The translations under genes were made by a program, and so were the position numbers. From Onchocerca lupi (lineage: Eukaryota > Nematoda > Chromadorea > Rhabditida > Onchocercidae), in contig JAOVVO010000362.1 of the NCBI GenBank assembly GCA_028564675.1, positions 1-64,000 on the forward strand: a stretch of DNA of 64,000 bases, given 5' to 3'. A model generated the notes under the pieces. The model made no database searches, was not told the origin of the DNA, and worked only from the letters and a program-made list of their open reading frames with translations. Shown here one piece after another: positions 1 through 13,200 of this stretch (position 1 is its first letter; every line of letters starts with the position of its first letter).

Positions 1-2546
1 ATATATAAAACCTTTTTTTTAGTCAAAAAACATTCAGAACTAGTTTGAATTTCTTGAATTATATAGTTTATTTGTTCCACTACATTATTCTGAATATTTG
101 AAGGTTATTAAAGCATTACATCCATGGACTTGAACGATCCTCACATAAGGTCTGATCACTTACAATAATTTTTTTATACTGAAAGATTTCTCTACATTGC
201 GATTTGATTTATTCAACTTCAAATTATAAATCGCTTGAAGGAAAAGAAAGGAAATGCTAAAATGAATTATACCTGCAAATAATTTTTTAAACGGAGAAGT
301 ACAGCAAATCCTCGATTATTCTATTAGTTTCCTTAAATTCATGCCTGAAATGATCTGCCAGAAACTATTCCGAGATCATTTATTTTAACTAAACATTTCA
401 ATGAAAAATCCAAAAGCATTGGGTAATATAAGCATTGAATGATAGCTCTGCCAACCAGTCAATAAAGCATTTACATATAACAAGCCCGTCATTTAATAGT
501 GTAATTAATTTTTTATGCATTGGTAAAAATGAAATAATTTGTAATAAAAAAGTGATTAATCAAAACATCTGAGGTTTGAATTTTCTAATTTTTTGATGAT
601 GTATTCTGATAGCAATTCAATTTCTATTTCAGATTTCTAACAGTTTCTTCCTTTTCATCACAAGTAAATCGAAATTTTTGAACCAAGAGAGTTAGCACAA
701 AAAGTCAAAACAAAACTCATGATTTAAGATCATCATGTTGCAAACGGACATTACAATTTTAGGTAGAAACTACGGTCTCCCATTATTGTAACAATGAAGG
801 TATTTAATTATCTTCAATCTGTGTGAAGATTAAACAACAGAAGTGTCACATAACTGATACCTCATATCTCTAAGACGTTCCTAGTTTTTTGCCATATAAG
901 TTGAAGTACACTTACTAAATGTTTAAGACAATATCATCGATATTGAAAATAGACAGTGAGTAGGATTTCCTTCGCCTTTCTCTTTATTTGATAAATTTTT
1001 AAATACCAAAGTAACTGATTCTGGAATGACAAAAAATCCTATTGGTTTTTTTTATTTTTTTTTTCTGGCGCTTTATTTTATTTTTTTCTAAAATTCTAGA
1101 TTTTTTTCCCTATTAATTTTTTTCATTTGAAAAATTTCTTTGAAGAACAATAATTCTGTGTTTTTCAATTCGTATCGTTCGCACTTCATCCTTGCATAAA
1201 GATTCTATTTTTTAACAAGGAAAAAACTTACCAGTGATGGATTTTTGTTGGATGCTTTGTTCGATCTTTCTCTTTTCCAGAATCCCTTCTCTCATTTACG
1301 TGCAAATACAAAGGAAGACATCATTAAACCCAAACTTTTCAATGTTTCGTTATCTGTGCGTACGTTTCCACTGTCTCATCATGACATGACAAATGGCATT
1401 CTTCTCCTAGCTTTCTTCATCCTCCGATCTCTTTCACTTCTAACATTTGGTACAGCAGCTGCAACTTTCGTTTGCTTTAACACTTCCTCTTCCAACATCC
1501 AACTTTCTCAGTTCAACTTGCACATTCCTATTTTATTATTTTTTTTTGTATAATTAGCGTCTTTTACATTCTCATTAAGAGAACCTAATTCAACATAATT
1601 GGAGCGTAGCTAATCTGCACATCGTGACCATTTGATGACTGTAACGTGAATTCAAGTCGGATATGAATCAGTCAATTTGCACATTCACTGTTCCTTCAGA
1701 TAACTTTTCAGTGCTTCATGTCACAGACATGTCCTGACGAGTCATCACTGCGTCACTTATTCCTCATTGTCATTTTTGTTTGACTGTATTGTTGATATCG
1801 ATTCACTTGACGAGAGAGTATATATTCGCTTCATCTTGAATGTACAGAGACCTATCGCCATATTTATAAGTAATAGTTCATGCAGTATCTTTCTACTTCT
1901 TCACATCTCAGGTAATCTGCCAGCATGAAACGAGGACATATCCGACATTTATACTTTTGCAAATTAAAATGTCCGCATGCATTTCACTGTCACAGACATT
2001 TAGAGAGAGGAAGAGCTTCCGAGCTATAAGTAGTACAGTTCCGATAGAAAAATATTTCAATAAATAACACAATTTACGGGTAAGATGAATCTATCGTTGG
2101 CTTAGAGTATCGCAGTGATTTATTACTTCAAAACAAATTCTTTTTAGTAACAACCAGCATCATCGTTAAGAGAAATATCGATTGCGAAACTATTACACAT
2201 CCATTTATTCACATTTGATCTGTAATTCATCGATCATATGTTTGAATTCCCAACGAATCAGCACATAATTCTAACATTTTTTCTACTTCCGAAAAAATAA
2301 TGAATAATCATAAAGCAAAGCAAAATAAGCAGTAAGCTATTTCATTTGTCGGTGGGCAGATCGATCCGAACGCTTTTTGGAATTTCTGTCATGTATTAGC
2401 AAAACTAGCGATAACATCATGTGGCAGCCTGACGGTTGCTGTGTGACGCAGAGAAATAACATGCAGTGCGCTGGAATTCAGCAGAAATCATAATTGCGCG
2501 TAATTTCAAAAGTTCAAATTTTTTCAAATTTAAATAGTTTCATAGA
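1..2546. other. Intergenic region upstream of PLOD copy A
   Basis: I see no supportable coding gene here. Plus-strand readings around 1245-1553 lack an ATG and a family match. On the minus strand a good donor (CTG|GTAAG) ends a possible exon at about 1233, but every frame has stops within it, so at most it is an untranslated exon of a gene outside the window. The last few hundred bases before 2547 should hold the promoter and 5' leader of PLOD copy A; I recognise no specific site. Confidence 0.4.
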
Positions 2547-5500
2547 ATGAGAGCAATATGGGTACTGGGTGGTGTATTGCTATGTGGCGCAATGATCGTG
2601 CAAGTGGCAAGTGAAATACCGAAGTTGCGTGTGGTGACAGTTGCGACAGAGGAAACAGATGGTCTGCGACGATTGAAACGCACGGCTGATGCTAATGACA
2701 TCAGATTAGAAGTGTTTGGTATGGGCGAAGAATGGCAAGGAGGCGATACTCGCATTGAACAGGTCGATTCATTCTTTCTTTCAAACATTATCTTTCTTTT
2801 CTTAAGTTAGTTTGAATTAAAGTTAGAATTATTCGAATTAACCATCTCCTTCATCCTTCTCGAGAATCATTTTGCTAAATAAATATATTCCGTTTCTTGA
2901 ACTTCAATCGATTTGTAATTCATTAAAGGAGTAAGAGAAAAAGCAAGTATCTTAAAGGGATCATTTTTAGGGTGGTGGTCAGAAAATACGCATTTTACGG
3001 AAATCTTTGGAAAAATACAAAGACATGAATGATTTAATAATACTGTTTGTCGATGCGTAAGATTCAAATTTACATAAATATATACATACAGTTCTTTCAA
3101 AGATTTTATCGCATTTTCAAATAAGATAAATTACGAATAAAATTTCTTTGTCAACTGTATCATACTATACGTAGACTTTTTTTTAATTTCTTAAAGAAAT
3201 TTTGAAATGTTTAATTTTCCCAAATTCCAGAATATTTTTAGCATAAGGATATAGATATAAATTCAGACTTGTTACAGTTATGATGTAATTTTTCTGGGCA
3301 ATGAAGAACAAATTTTGCGGAAATTTTTCACTTTTTTTGATGGTTTTCGTGTTGTATTTTCATCGGAATCATTTTGCTGGCCTAATAGAGATTTAGCTCC
3401 GAAATATCCACTTGTTAACTTTGGCTACAGGTATATGTTTTACAGACGTATTAGTTTCATTTTCTAGATGAAATCAATATACTTTTGAATTATAAATATC
3501 TAAACTTTTCCAGATATTTAAATTCTGGGATTTTCATGGGTTTTGCTCCTGAGATTTGGAATTTAATAAGCTACAAAGATGTGGAAGAAAATGATGACGA
3601 TCAATTATATTACACATATCTCTATTTGGATGAACAAATACGAGTTAGTTTGTCATCATAATTTGTCCTTTCCATTATTCGCTTGATTTTTGCGCATTTT
3701 CAGATGTAATTTATGCTACTGTTGAAATAAGTTAATTATTAGCATGCTCAGAGTATGTTGCTATTTCGAAATTTTTTTTTCTTTATGACTGAAATTATTA
3801 TTTGAAAATTCTTATGAAAACAATAAATTATAGTGTAAAAAATGATTCAATTCCTTGTGATTGTGACTTAGTTTTCATTGTCAAAAGCGTTTAACGCCAT
3901 CCTGATGTATCAAATTTACTTTTAAACTAGCATTTTGAGAGTAGAGAAATTAGGGAAAAGGAATTTTTTTTTTTCATTTAATGCATTCTTATTTTTGCAT
4001 GTAATCAAATGATGAGAGTTGAAATTTCAAAACTTAGGTAAGCTCATTCAAATTAATTACCAAGATCGTGCCTTGCAAGAGTTAGTGATGGTAGGAACAT
4101 AGTTAAAACAAAATTAAATATCCTAAGGCTCATCTATCACTCTCATATCTTTTTTTATACACAGTCGCTATTAAGTTATTGTAATTATTTATTGCCACTT
4201 TCCGGTCTTTTTCCTATGCATGATCGCACGTTGGACTCATATCTTCTTCATTGGTGTTCACAGTGCTATTTATGAAATCATTTTAATTATTTTTTTTAAT
4301 ATTTTTTTAATCCTATATATTTTTTTGAATAAGTTCGTAGATTGGAATACGCAGTTATTAATGTCTAAAAATTCTTAAACACTACTTTCTTTTTTTTTTT
4401 TTATTTATTTGTCATTCATGCTAGATTTTTCCTGAAGCTGTTTGTATGGGATTAAAAAATATTAGCAGAGAGTTTGGATTTCATGAAATTTATTTAAAGT
4501 TGTCGCTGAAAATGACACTGGATTCAATGAGTGTTCTATTTCAAAATTTAAATGGCGCATCAAATGATGTGAAGTTAGAAATAAGTGATGAAAGAAGCCG
4601 AACATATTTTGTGAGTCATTTTTTTATTTTGTGAGCAGCTGTTTTAGTTGTAATGAAGAATATGAAGCTAGATGAGCAAAAAGACAATATTTTTACAGAA
4701 TATTCGATAAATAAGGATATATTTTCTTAACAGAAATTTAGGCTTCTAAATTAAATTCAGCAAGTAACTATTGTCAGTTTAGATCTACAATTTAATTTAC
4801 AATACATATCCTTTGGTTATACATGGTAATGGTCCAAGCAAGCTCCATTTGAATCATCTTGCTAATTACATCGACCCGCTAAGGATAGCCACTGCGGAAA
4901 CGCAATCTACAATAATGGTATTGTTGGAAATTTTAGTTAAAATTAAAAAAAAAGATATATATATATATATATTTTTATGTTTTTCTTATTTACAAAGTAC
5001 AATTTAAATAGCAAAATATTTGTTAATTTTGCAGTTTAATTGATTCATGTTTAAAATTTTATTGCCTGATTCATAGCTTCTTCTCTTTCTTACATTTTAT
5101 TTCATTTCATAATCAGTTTCTCTATTAAATAAGTGTTAGACTGAAATAACTTTAGAAAGTTGCATGTGAAGATTCACATCTTGAAGTGAAATCTGCATCT
5201 TCATACACAACTTCTTACATGACGAACTTTTGCTGAATATGAATTCAGGATCTTGAAAAAATTAATTTGCCGAGATTATTTTTATCGATCATTATTGCCA
5301 AACCGATACCTTTTATTCGCGAATTTTTCGAAAATATTAGGAAGTTAGCTTATGCCAATGAACTAATTGATTTATATGTTTACTGTAATCAAAAATTCTT
5401 GGAGAAAGAGGTAAGCAATTTTATTTCATTATAATTGTTGTTTCATAGCAAGATTTCCTATTTCTAAATAAGAACGAAGAATAAGAAAAAAATTTTTTAT

Positions 5501-8500
5501 ATTTTATTTAATTTCATAATAAATTTCTCTTACTTAATAAATGTAAGATTCAGATATGAAGTCTGATGAATGAATATGATTGAAAAATATGAGATCTGAT
5601 GTGAAGTAAAATGAAGTCTTCAGATGTGAAGTCTGATAAATATGATTGGAAAATAAACTGTTCGAAATAAATTAAAATTATATTTATCATCGCCTGATCG
5701 TCACAGCTTGAGATTTTTCTAGGTCAATGACTTTATTGAAAATGTGAAGGGACGTTATCGATCGCTATTGTATGATGAAAGCAACACGGAAATGGGAGAG
5801 CGTGAAGCTCGTGCGTTTTCATTGTTCGTACTTTCATTTTAGTATGTTGCTTAATAGTGATGATTGAAAAAAATTTTTTTTCGACTTAAGCATAAAATTT
5901 TTATGCAGATTTTCTCTTAAATTAAATTTCCAGTAGTTTTCCCCAGAATTTTTTTCAGAAAACAGAGTCTGGTATTGGGCAACGAATACTTAGTGATGAT
6001 TGATGGTGATGTGCATTTGAATAATTCGGAAGCCTTGCTCTTCATGGTTCATAAAATAAAACAAAAAAATCCGTAAGTTCATAGAACAGACATTTGCCTT
6101 TCATTGAAACTGGTGCCTGGTTTCAAAAATAAAAAATCGATTAGTGAGTTTTAATTTTGACTTATTGTAGAAAACGAAACAAATTAATTGCAAAATCACC
6201 GCAAAAAAATATATATATGTATAAAGAACATAAGTTGCTTTCTTCATACATCTTAGAAAATTTGATCATTGTAATATCCAGCGAGCAAATGAATATATTA
6301 TTGTTAAATGTTGCAGAGGGATTTTTGCACCTTTAGTTGGCCAACTACATAAATTGTTCACCAATTTTTGGGGAGCAATCGCTAGTAATGGGTACTACGC
6401 TAGATCCGATAATTATCTGGATATCATTGATCGTAAGGAAATGGGAATTTGGAATGTGCCGTATATTGGTTCGATTTTAGTAATTGCGAAGGAGAAGGTA
6501 TGTAACTTTATTTAAAGCATTCTTCTTTATATTTGCACGAAATTATACTGAAAATTATCAAATATCCTAAACTTTTGTAGAATTTTATCGGTTTTATAAA
6601 CAGTGAGATGTAAATAAATTTGCGACTAAAAAATATTAATTTTATATGCCATAAGCATTCCTTCAGTCACTATTTTCTGGAAGCAGTAACAGTTTTATGC
6701 TTGCGCTTCGGTAGTGTATATCAGGAATGTTTTCTTCGCATTAATGATGATAGACTAAAATTTTAATGATGATAAACTAAAAATTTAGTTCATTTTATTA
6801 TGATGATCATACTAATTACAAGTGATTCCAATTTGATTATTTTTTTCGTTCCAGTTGAAATCTTTATCAAATGCTTACTATTATGACAAGAAATTGGATC
6901 CCGATATGAGCTTTTGCTCATTTGCACGTGATAAAGTAAGTATTAGGATAAAAAACTTCGTTCATAGCAGTGCGTCTCTTATTGGCAGCATAGATGCGAC
7001 CGAATATTTTCAGGAAGAGATTCAGGGTGGTTGAAAAAGTGAATGTCTTCTGTAATTAGTTTTTATTTCAAATGTTTCATTTGCAACTTGCAGGGTCATT
7101 TTCTTTATCTTGATAACAGCCACTACTACGGTTTTCTGGTAGTTAGTGAAGATATTGAACCGTCCAAAGTTCATCCGGATATGTATCAGATTTTCAATAA
7201 TAAAGAGGTTCAATCTTTTAAAAACTTCACTCATTCCAAATTTTTATTAATTTTTGTAATGATGATTGTAATGTTATAAAAATTCAGTTGATTGCAACAT
7301 TATATATATTTAATCTTAAGCATTTTCATATGTCACTAATTTTGATTATGAAGTTGTTTTTGAACATTAACAGATGTATTAGATCTCAGTTATTCCATTG
7401 AAGGTCTTTTTTTAAAGGAATGGTCATTATCGAAATTCTTTCAGTTATGGGAAAAACGATATATACATCCAAACTATTTCGCTGCTCTTAATGGTTCTAC
7501 ACCAATTCTGGAAATATGTCAGGATGTATACGATTTCCCACTTATGTCTGAAAGATTCTGTGCAGAACTTATTGAAGAATGTGAGTATTACGGGAAATGG
7601 TCAGATGGTAAACATAAGGTATTTGAACTGTTGACTGGTTGCTTCACATATTCATTTTCTTGAAAAATGACATAAAATGAAATGAATTGTTTATTTGGAT
7701 CATTGCTAGTGAGTTTAATCAGTATTTTTATCGTTCTAGCTGAGAATCATGTTAAAGGGAATTGTTTTGAATCATAATTATTCATCATAAAGCTAAATTT
7801 CAGGATGAAAGATTAGTCGGTGGTTATGAAAATGTACCTACTCGTGATATTCATATGAAGCAAATTGATTTCGAACGGCATTGGTTGTATATGTTAGATG
7901 AATATGTTCGTCCAATACAGGAAAAATTATTTATTGGTTATTACAAACAGGTGAGGTCATTATTTCAGAGAAAAAATTGTCAAGAATTAGAGCCAAGTAA
8001 ATGAGTAAAAAGCTAAAAAATGGAAACAAAATTATTTTGATCAAAAAAAAATTATATATATTTGGGCAAATTTTTTGCTTGAAATCCAAAGTTTCCCGTG
8101 AAATACACTGGTTATATAATATTATTATTTGTAAAGAAGTTTTTTTTGTTCTTTTGCTTTCATAACTTTCAGCTGTTTAATTTCATTTACATGTCTGCTA
8201 AAGTTATTTTCAAAATATGAGTTAGTCTTTATCAATGAGCAAAATTTTTTCGGAATTACATTTCCAGCCAGTGGAGTCCGTAATGATGTTTGTTGTACGT
8301 TACAAGCCAGAGGAGCAAGCTTCACTGAGACCTCATCATGACGCTTCAACTTATAGTATTGATATTGCATTGAATAAACGAGGAGTGGATTACCAAGGAG
8401 GTGGTGTTCATTTCCTACGATATAACTGCACTTTTGATGCTGATGTTGTTGGTGAGTTCGATTTTAACAGTATCTATTACCGTAGCATATCAGCATTATC

Positions 8501-9005
8501 GACTTTCTTTCATAAAAATTAGTGATATAATTGTAAATGGCATTTCGTTTGCTTAATTACATTTCAAGTTTTAGGTAGCACTTCTTTTTTTTTTAATAAT
8601 AATCAAAAAATGGGCATTGACATTGGAATAACTCCTGCTAGAATAACCGGACCCTTGCATGATATAACTGCGCTTATGCATATTAAATTATTACAGTAGA
8701 AGCTCTCACTATTTCAAATATATAGAACCGAAATTTATAATTATTTATTCGCAACTTCATTAACTGTCTTTTCAGATTAGTTTCTCATGAGGCTCATCCA
8801 GCATGTTAAATCATATATTTCGAAGCATAAGTTGGTCTTGGCAGACTATTAATAATAAAATGCTAGTTATTAAAATAGCAGACTATTCCAGTTTTGATTT
8901 TCAGGTCATTCGATGATATTCCCGGGTCGTCTAACGCATCTACATGAAGGTCTGGAAACTACCCAAGGAACTCGTTATATTGCTGTGTCCTTTATCAATC
9001 CATAG
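2547..9005 (+). CDS. let-268: Procollagen-lysine 5-dioxygenase / collagen glycosyltransferase (LET-268/PLOD), copy A
   Basis: Multifunctional ER enzyme that hydroxylates collagen lysines (Fe(II), 2-oxoglutarate, ascorbate) and, in LH3-type members, adds galactose and glucose. Sixteen exons: 2547-2762, 2971-3056, 3278-3430, 3514-3643, 4500-4610, 4783-4917, 5249-5410, 5723-5823, 5959-6072, 6317-6497, 6855-6935, 7094-7207, 7445-7618, 7804-7950, 8268-8451, 8905-9005. They encode 729 aa, the usual family length. Residues 1-22 look like a signal peptide. Glycosyltransferase motifs are present: WQGGD (63-67), DAYD (100-103), CWP (134), YLNSG (153), poly-Asp DDDQ (179-182). The middle accessory domain has DGDVH. 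The C-terminal dioxygenase keeps H658, D660, H710 and R720. The exon 5 acceptor (TTTAAAG) is weak; the rest are standard. A possible poly(A) signal lies at 9347. Confidence 0.93.
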
Positions 9006-10202
9006 CTTTATTCGCTAAGCTTTAAATGCTTCTATTAACTTTCCTTGTTTTTTTTAGATTTTAATTTCTATTTCTATTTCTTTTTTTTCAGCTTCAAATA
9101 TGAGTTCAAAATGTAAAATTGGTTCTTGTTTAAAAAGTTGTGTTCCTTGAACTTGAATTTTTGGTAATTTAGGCTTGTCAGTAAATTGTGAATTTTTCGG
9201 TGAATTTTAAGTCATTTTGATCTTGTCATTGATCCCGCTTTAATATTGCTTCATTCTTTTCTTTCATTGTTTCAAATTGTTTCAAATGTTTGGCTGTTTT
9301 AAAAAAGTGCAATCCTGGATTCCTCAAGTTATTTTTGTCTAGGTTAAATAAATCATACTTTATTATAAAGCAATGTTGTAACTTAACTTACATTTGTCCT
9401 AGTACTTCGGATATTTGAATTTGTTTATTTTGTGAATTAATTTATCCTTAGAGCTACTGAGCAGCTCATCGGTCACTTCTAACTGAAAATTTGCTTCACA
9501 AATTTGATTTTTAATCATGAATTAAGGTAAATATGTCATTCGCAGATCATAGAACATATTTCGGGAATTACTCCAATCCTTCTATTTTCTGTTTTCTTAT
9601 TTATTTATCTCTTTGTCAAAAGACTGTTATCAGTAAATTTAAATACACAAGATACTGAATTATTGATAATAATATCAGTCTCCTTAGCGATATTTCCGCC
9701 TGAAATCTTTCCAGTTTTTTTTAAGAGCAGAATGACACTATTTCTAATGATAGAGACGAAGGACTGGAAAAAGGCTATACGAGGTTTCGAATAAGCTAGA
9801 TCATTGGGAAGATAATAATATTGTTGCATCATTTTATGCTTATTATATCACTCAAAATTGTTAGGATGGTTTATAATGAGCCAGAAAAAATAATTCAGTC
9901 TCCAAAGTTTCGTTTATGAAGTTTCCTGTGTGAAATTTTGAATGAATGGTATTAATATCAAAGAATGGAATCGTAGAAGTATTTGAATTGTTATGATTTA
10001 ATTATTTGTTGTAGTGTGACTGGTAAATTTCCATTTTTCTGGAAATCTGGAATGAAATTTGAACGTTATTGAAATATCATAGCAATCATCAATAATTTTA
10101 CTCATTTCCAATATTATTCATTAACATCTTAATTGCAAGACCTTGTCGAATTCTTCAGTTTAAAAGTTTTTTCAGCGATTAATTTTCAAACCAGTTTCAT
10201 CA
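9006..10202. other. Spacer between the two PLOD genes
   Basis: It holds the 3' UTR of copy A (AATAAA at 9347-9352) and the presumed promoter of copy B. I see no coding region, tRNA or repeat. The short spacing and same orientation fit a tandem gene duplication. Confidence 0.5.
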
Positions 10203-13200
10203 ATGGCAATATATTCATTGGTCATATGGCTTCTACTTTTCGTGTCATCGTCGTTAACAGACAAATGTGACTCGTCTGTTTATAAATTAATTATATTCAC
10301 TTTGAGCAATAGCAATAATGATGCTTTAGAGAGATTGAGATGTTCAACTGAACGTTATAATATCGATTTCAAGATTTTCGATTTTGAACGGAGTTCTACC
10401 AGTCAGCATGAAAGTCGAAAAGTTTGTGTTTTTTTTTTTTTTTTTTTTTTTGCGTTTATTTTGCTAAACTCATTGACATAAATTTATATGTTTTGTCGAG
10501 CTGACAAGTTAACAACGAAATCATATAATACAAATTCTAATGATTATTTCAAGATTTTTATTGTTTTCTCTTCAATTTATTCTTTTTGTCTTTTTGTTAT
10601 TCATTGAAATCATGAAAAATCTAATCATCTCCATCAATTTAGAACATCGGCAAATTATTACGAATGTTGGCAGCAGAGCTTAACATATTCGGAGCATCAA
10701 ACTCAACTATTTTGCTCATTATTGATGGGTTAACATTTCGAAATCATTTGTTTTGTCGTATTGTAGCAAAGGCCATTCTTTTTTGTAAGAAACTTTGACT
10801 GATTAATGACTCAGTAATTTCAAGATGCATTGAAATTCTTGTTTCGATCAATTTAATATCCAATTGCAACATCTGTTTAGATTTGATGCTATTATTACAT
10901 CAGATGAAAATGATATTATTTGTCAGTTTCTTAATGTGTGCAGCAATTGTCGTGCACTCCTCACGTCGAAGATGATATCAAAGCAAGAGTAAGTGGTGGA
11001 AATATTAAAATATTTAGTTAAATAAATTCGATATAATGTATTGTCTGGCTCATCTAAGTTATTTCAAGGGTCTGTTAGAAACGGTTCATTCGAATTATTG
11101 TTTAGTGAAGTTTGGTCAGTCGCTTTAATCGGTTTTGTCCCAAATATTTTAAATGTGCTTCACTTTGTTGGATCACAGGATGACAAAGTTTTATCATACA
11201 GCAGCTTGTATTCTGATAATTCAGTGGTAAACTAACCTTATATTTTCTCAATAATTTCAAGTTTTTTAAGAGATTGATTTCAAAACTTATGAAGAGAATT
11301 TAAATTTCTTTTTTTTCTTTTTTTTTTTTCAAATATTGCAGAGACTTCCGGCTGTTCTGAAAATTTAATTTATTTGTTCATTTATTTTTAAGCATATTTG
11401 CAGTATAATATATTGGTGGTTTATCCAGTTTTTCAAATTTCTTTTATAGAACACCTTGGGATTGACGTTTGATGTAAAAAGAATATTGTTTCAAAATATC
11501 GATAATGCCAGTTCTGAAGTCATGCTCTCATTTCATGACAATGGCGATGCATATGTCAGTTTTTAATCTTATCTAAAGTTGTGCCTATACTGTTATTTTA
11601 TTTCATTTTTTTATTACCTTAACTTTTCAGTTTTTCACAAGTTTAATAGGATTGTTGGATTGCGTAAGCGTTTTTTAACTCATATTGGAAAATTTTTATA
11701 ACAAGCAGCATCATGCAATGATTTCTTCGTAATAGGATTTTTTAGGTGCACAACTTCCTACAAAACACCAATCCATCAATAATCCTAGGAAGTAGCAAAG
11801 GAAGTCAGCTACTAAATTACTTAGGTAACTATATTGGGAAAGCCTGGTCAGCCGAAAATGGCTATCAACAATGTCGCGTCAGCGGCTTGCTAGTAAGTTA
11901 TTTGTTTAGAGCTGTTTATAATTCCAAATTTCGAGCCTGAAACTGACTATATATGTGGACGAACTTCCATAAGTAATTATTATTATGAATAATGACAAAT
12001 AATAATCAATACAAGTGACAATTATAGTAGAATACTGTGAAAAGATTTGGGGCATGTCGTTTCGTAACAGACATTTTATAGAGAACATCGAAAAACACGT
12101 GGCCATCGGTTACACTAGCACTTTTCATTGCTAAACCAATTCCTTTTGTGCGAGAATTTTTGGCAGCAGTAAGCCACATATCTTATCCCACTTCCAAAAT
12201 TGATCTTTATATTTATAACAATCAAAAGTATAATGATAAAGATGTAAGTTTTTTTCTAATGGAATTATTTTGATTTCGAATTTGCTGAAAACCATATACA
12301 ATTTTCTTTTCAACATCTTCAGCTTTATCGTATAAAATTCACAATCATTTGAATAGTTAATTTAATATGAATTTTACTTACTAAGCAGTTATAATGGAGC
12401 GCTTGTCTTTATTTGATAGTACCATACTTTTTCTTATATTCTGTTACAATGCTTGTATATTGCAAATTTTGCATCTCAATCTTTTTAGGTCGAAGAATTT
12501 CTGAAAAATGCCAAAAAATTGTATCGAACAGTAGAATATGTTAGCAGTGATACTGAGCTGGATGAAAGAGAAGCCAGAAAGGCTGCTTTGTTGGTATTTT
12601 TAATTTTTTGCACTTGTATATATTATTAGTTAAGTTTTGTGCAAAATTTTGTTATAGTCCCCGGAGTATTTTTTTAATCTTTATTGAATAATTCCAGAAT
12701 TTCAGGATTTTTACTAAAAAAGCTTCAAACGATTTTGTATTTATGCTTGATGGCGATGTTCATCTGATAATACCTGAAACGTTACAATTTTTGGTTGAAA
12801 CTGCCACTGTTGGGAAATTGTATGATTTTTAGTGTTAAATATTCTCGACAATGAAAAACTCCTGCTATCAGCCATCACTGTTAAAGAATTTTCGAATGGT
12901 TCCAAAATTTATATATTTTGAAATGAATTTTAGATTCTGAGTGATTCTCTCCCAAACTACCATTAGTCATCAATTGGACAAGTGCGATTAAATTTATTTG
13001 TAGAATTTTTAGCAACTTTGAAATTTGTTTTCAGTAATATCATTGCTCCATTATTAACTCTTCATGGCAAACTGTTTTCAAACTTTTGGGGTGCGCTAGA
13101 CAATAATGGATATTACTCACGTTCAGAGGACTATATTGAAATAGTAGATGGAAAACGAGTGGGAATATGGAATGTACCTTACATCAGCAAGGCTATACTT

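Noticed and set aside
1245..1553. Plus-strand open frame rich in hydrophobic residues
   Set aside because: No ATG start, no family resemblance and no splice partner; composition is that of pyrimidine-rich noncoding DNA.
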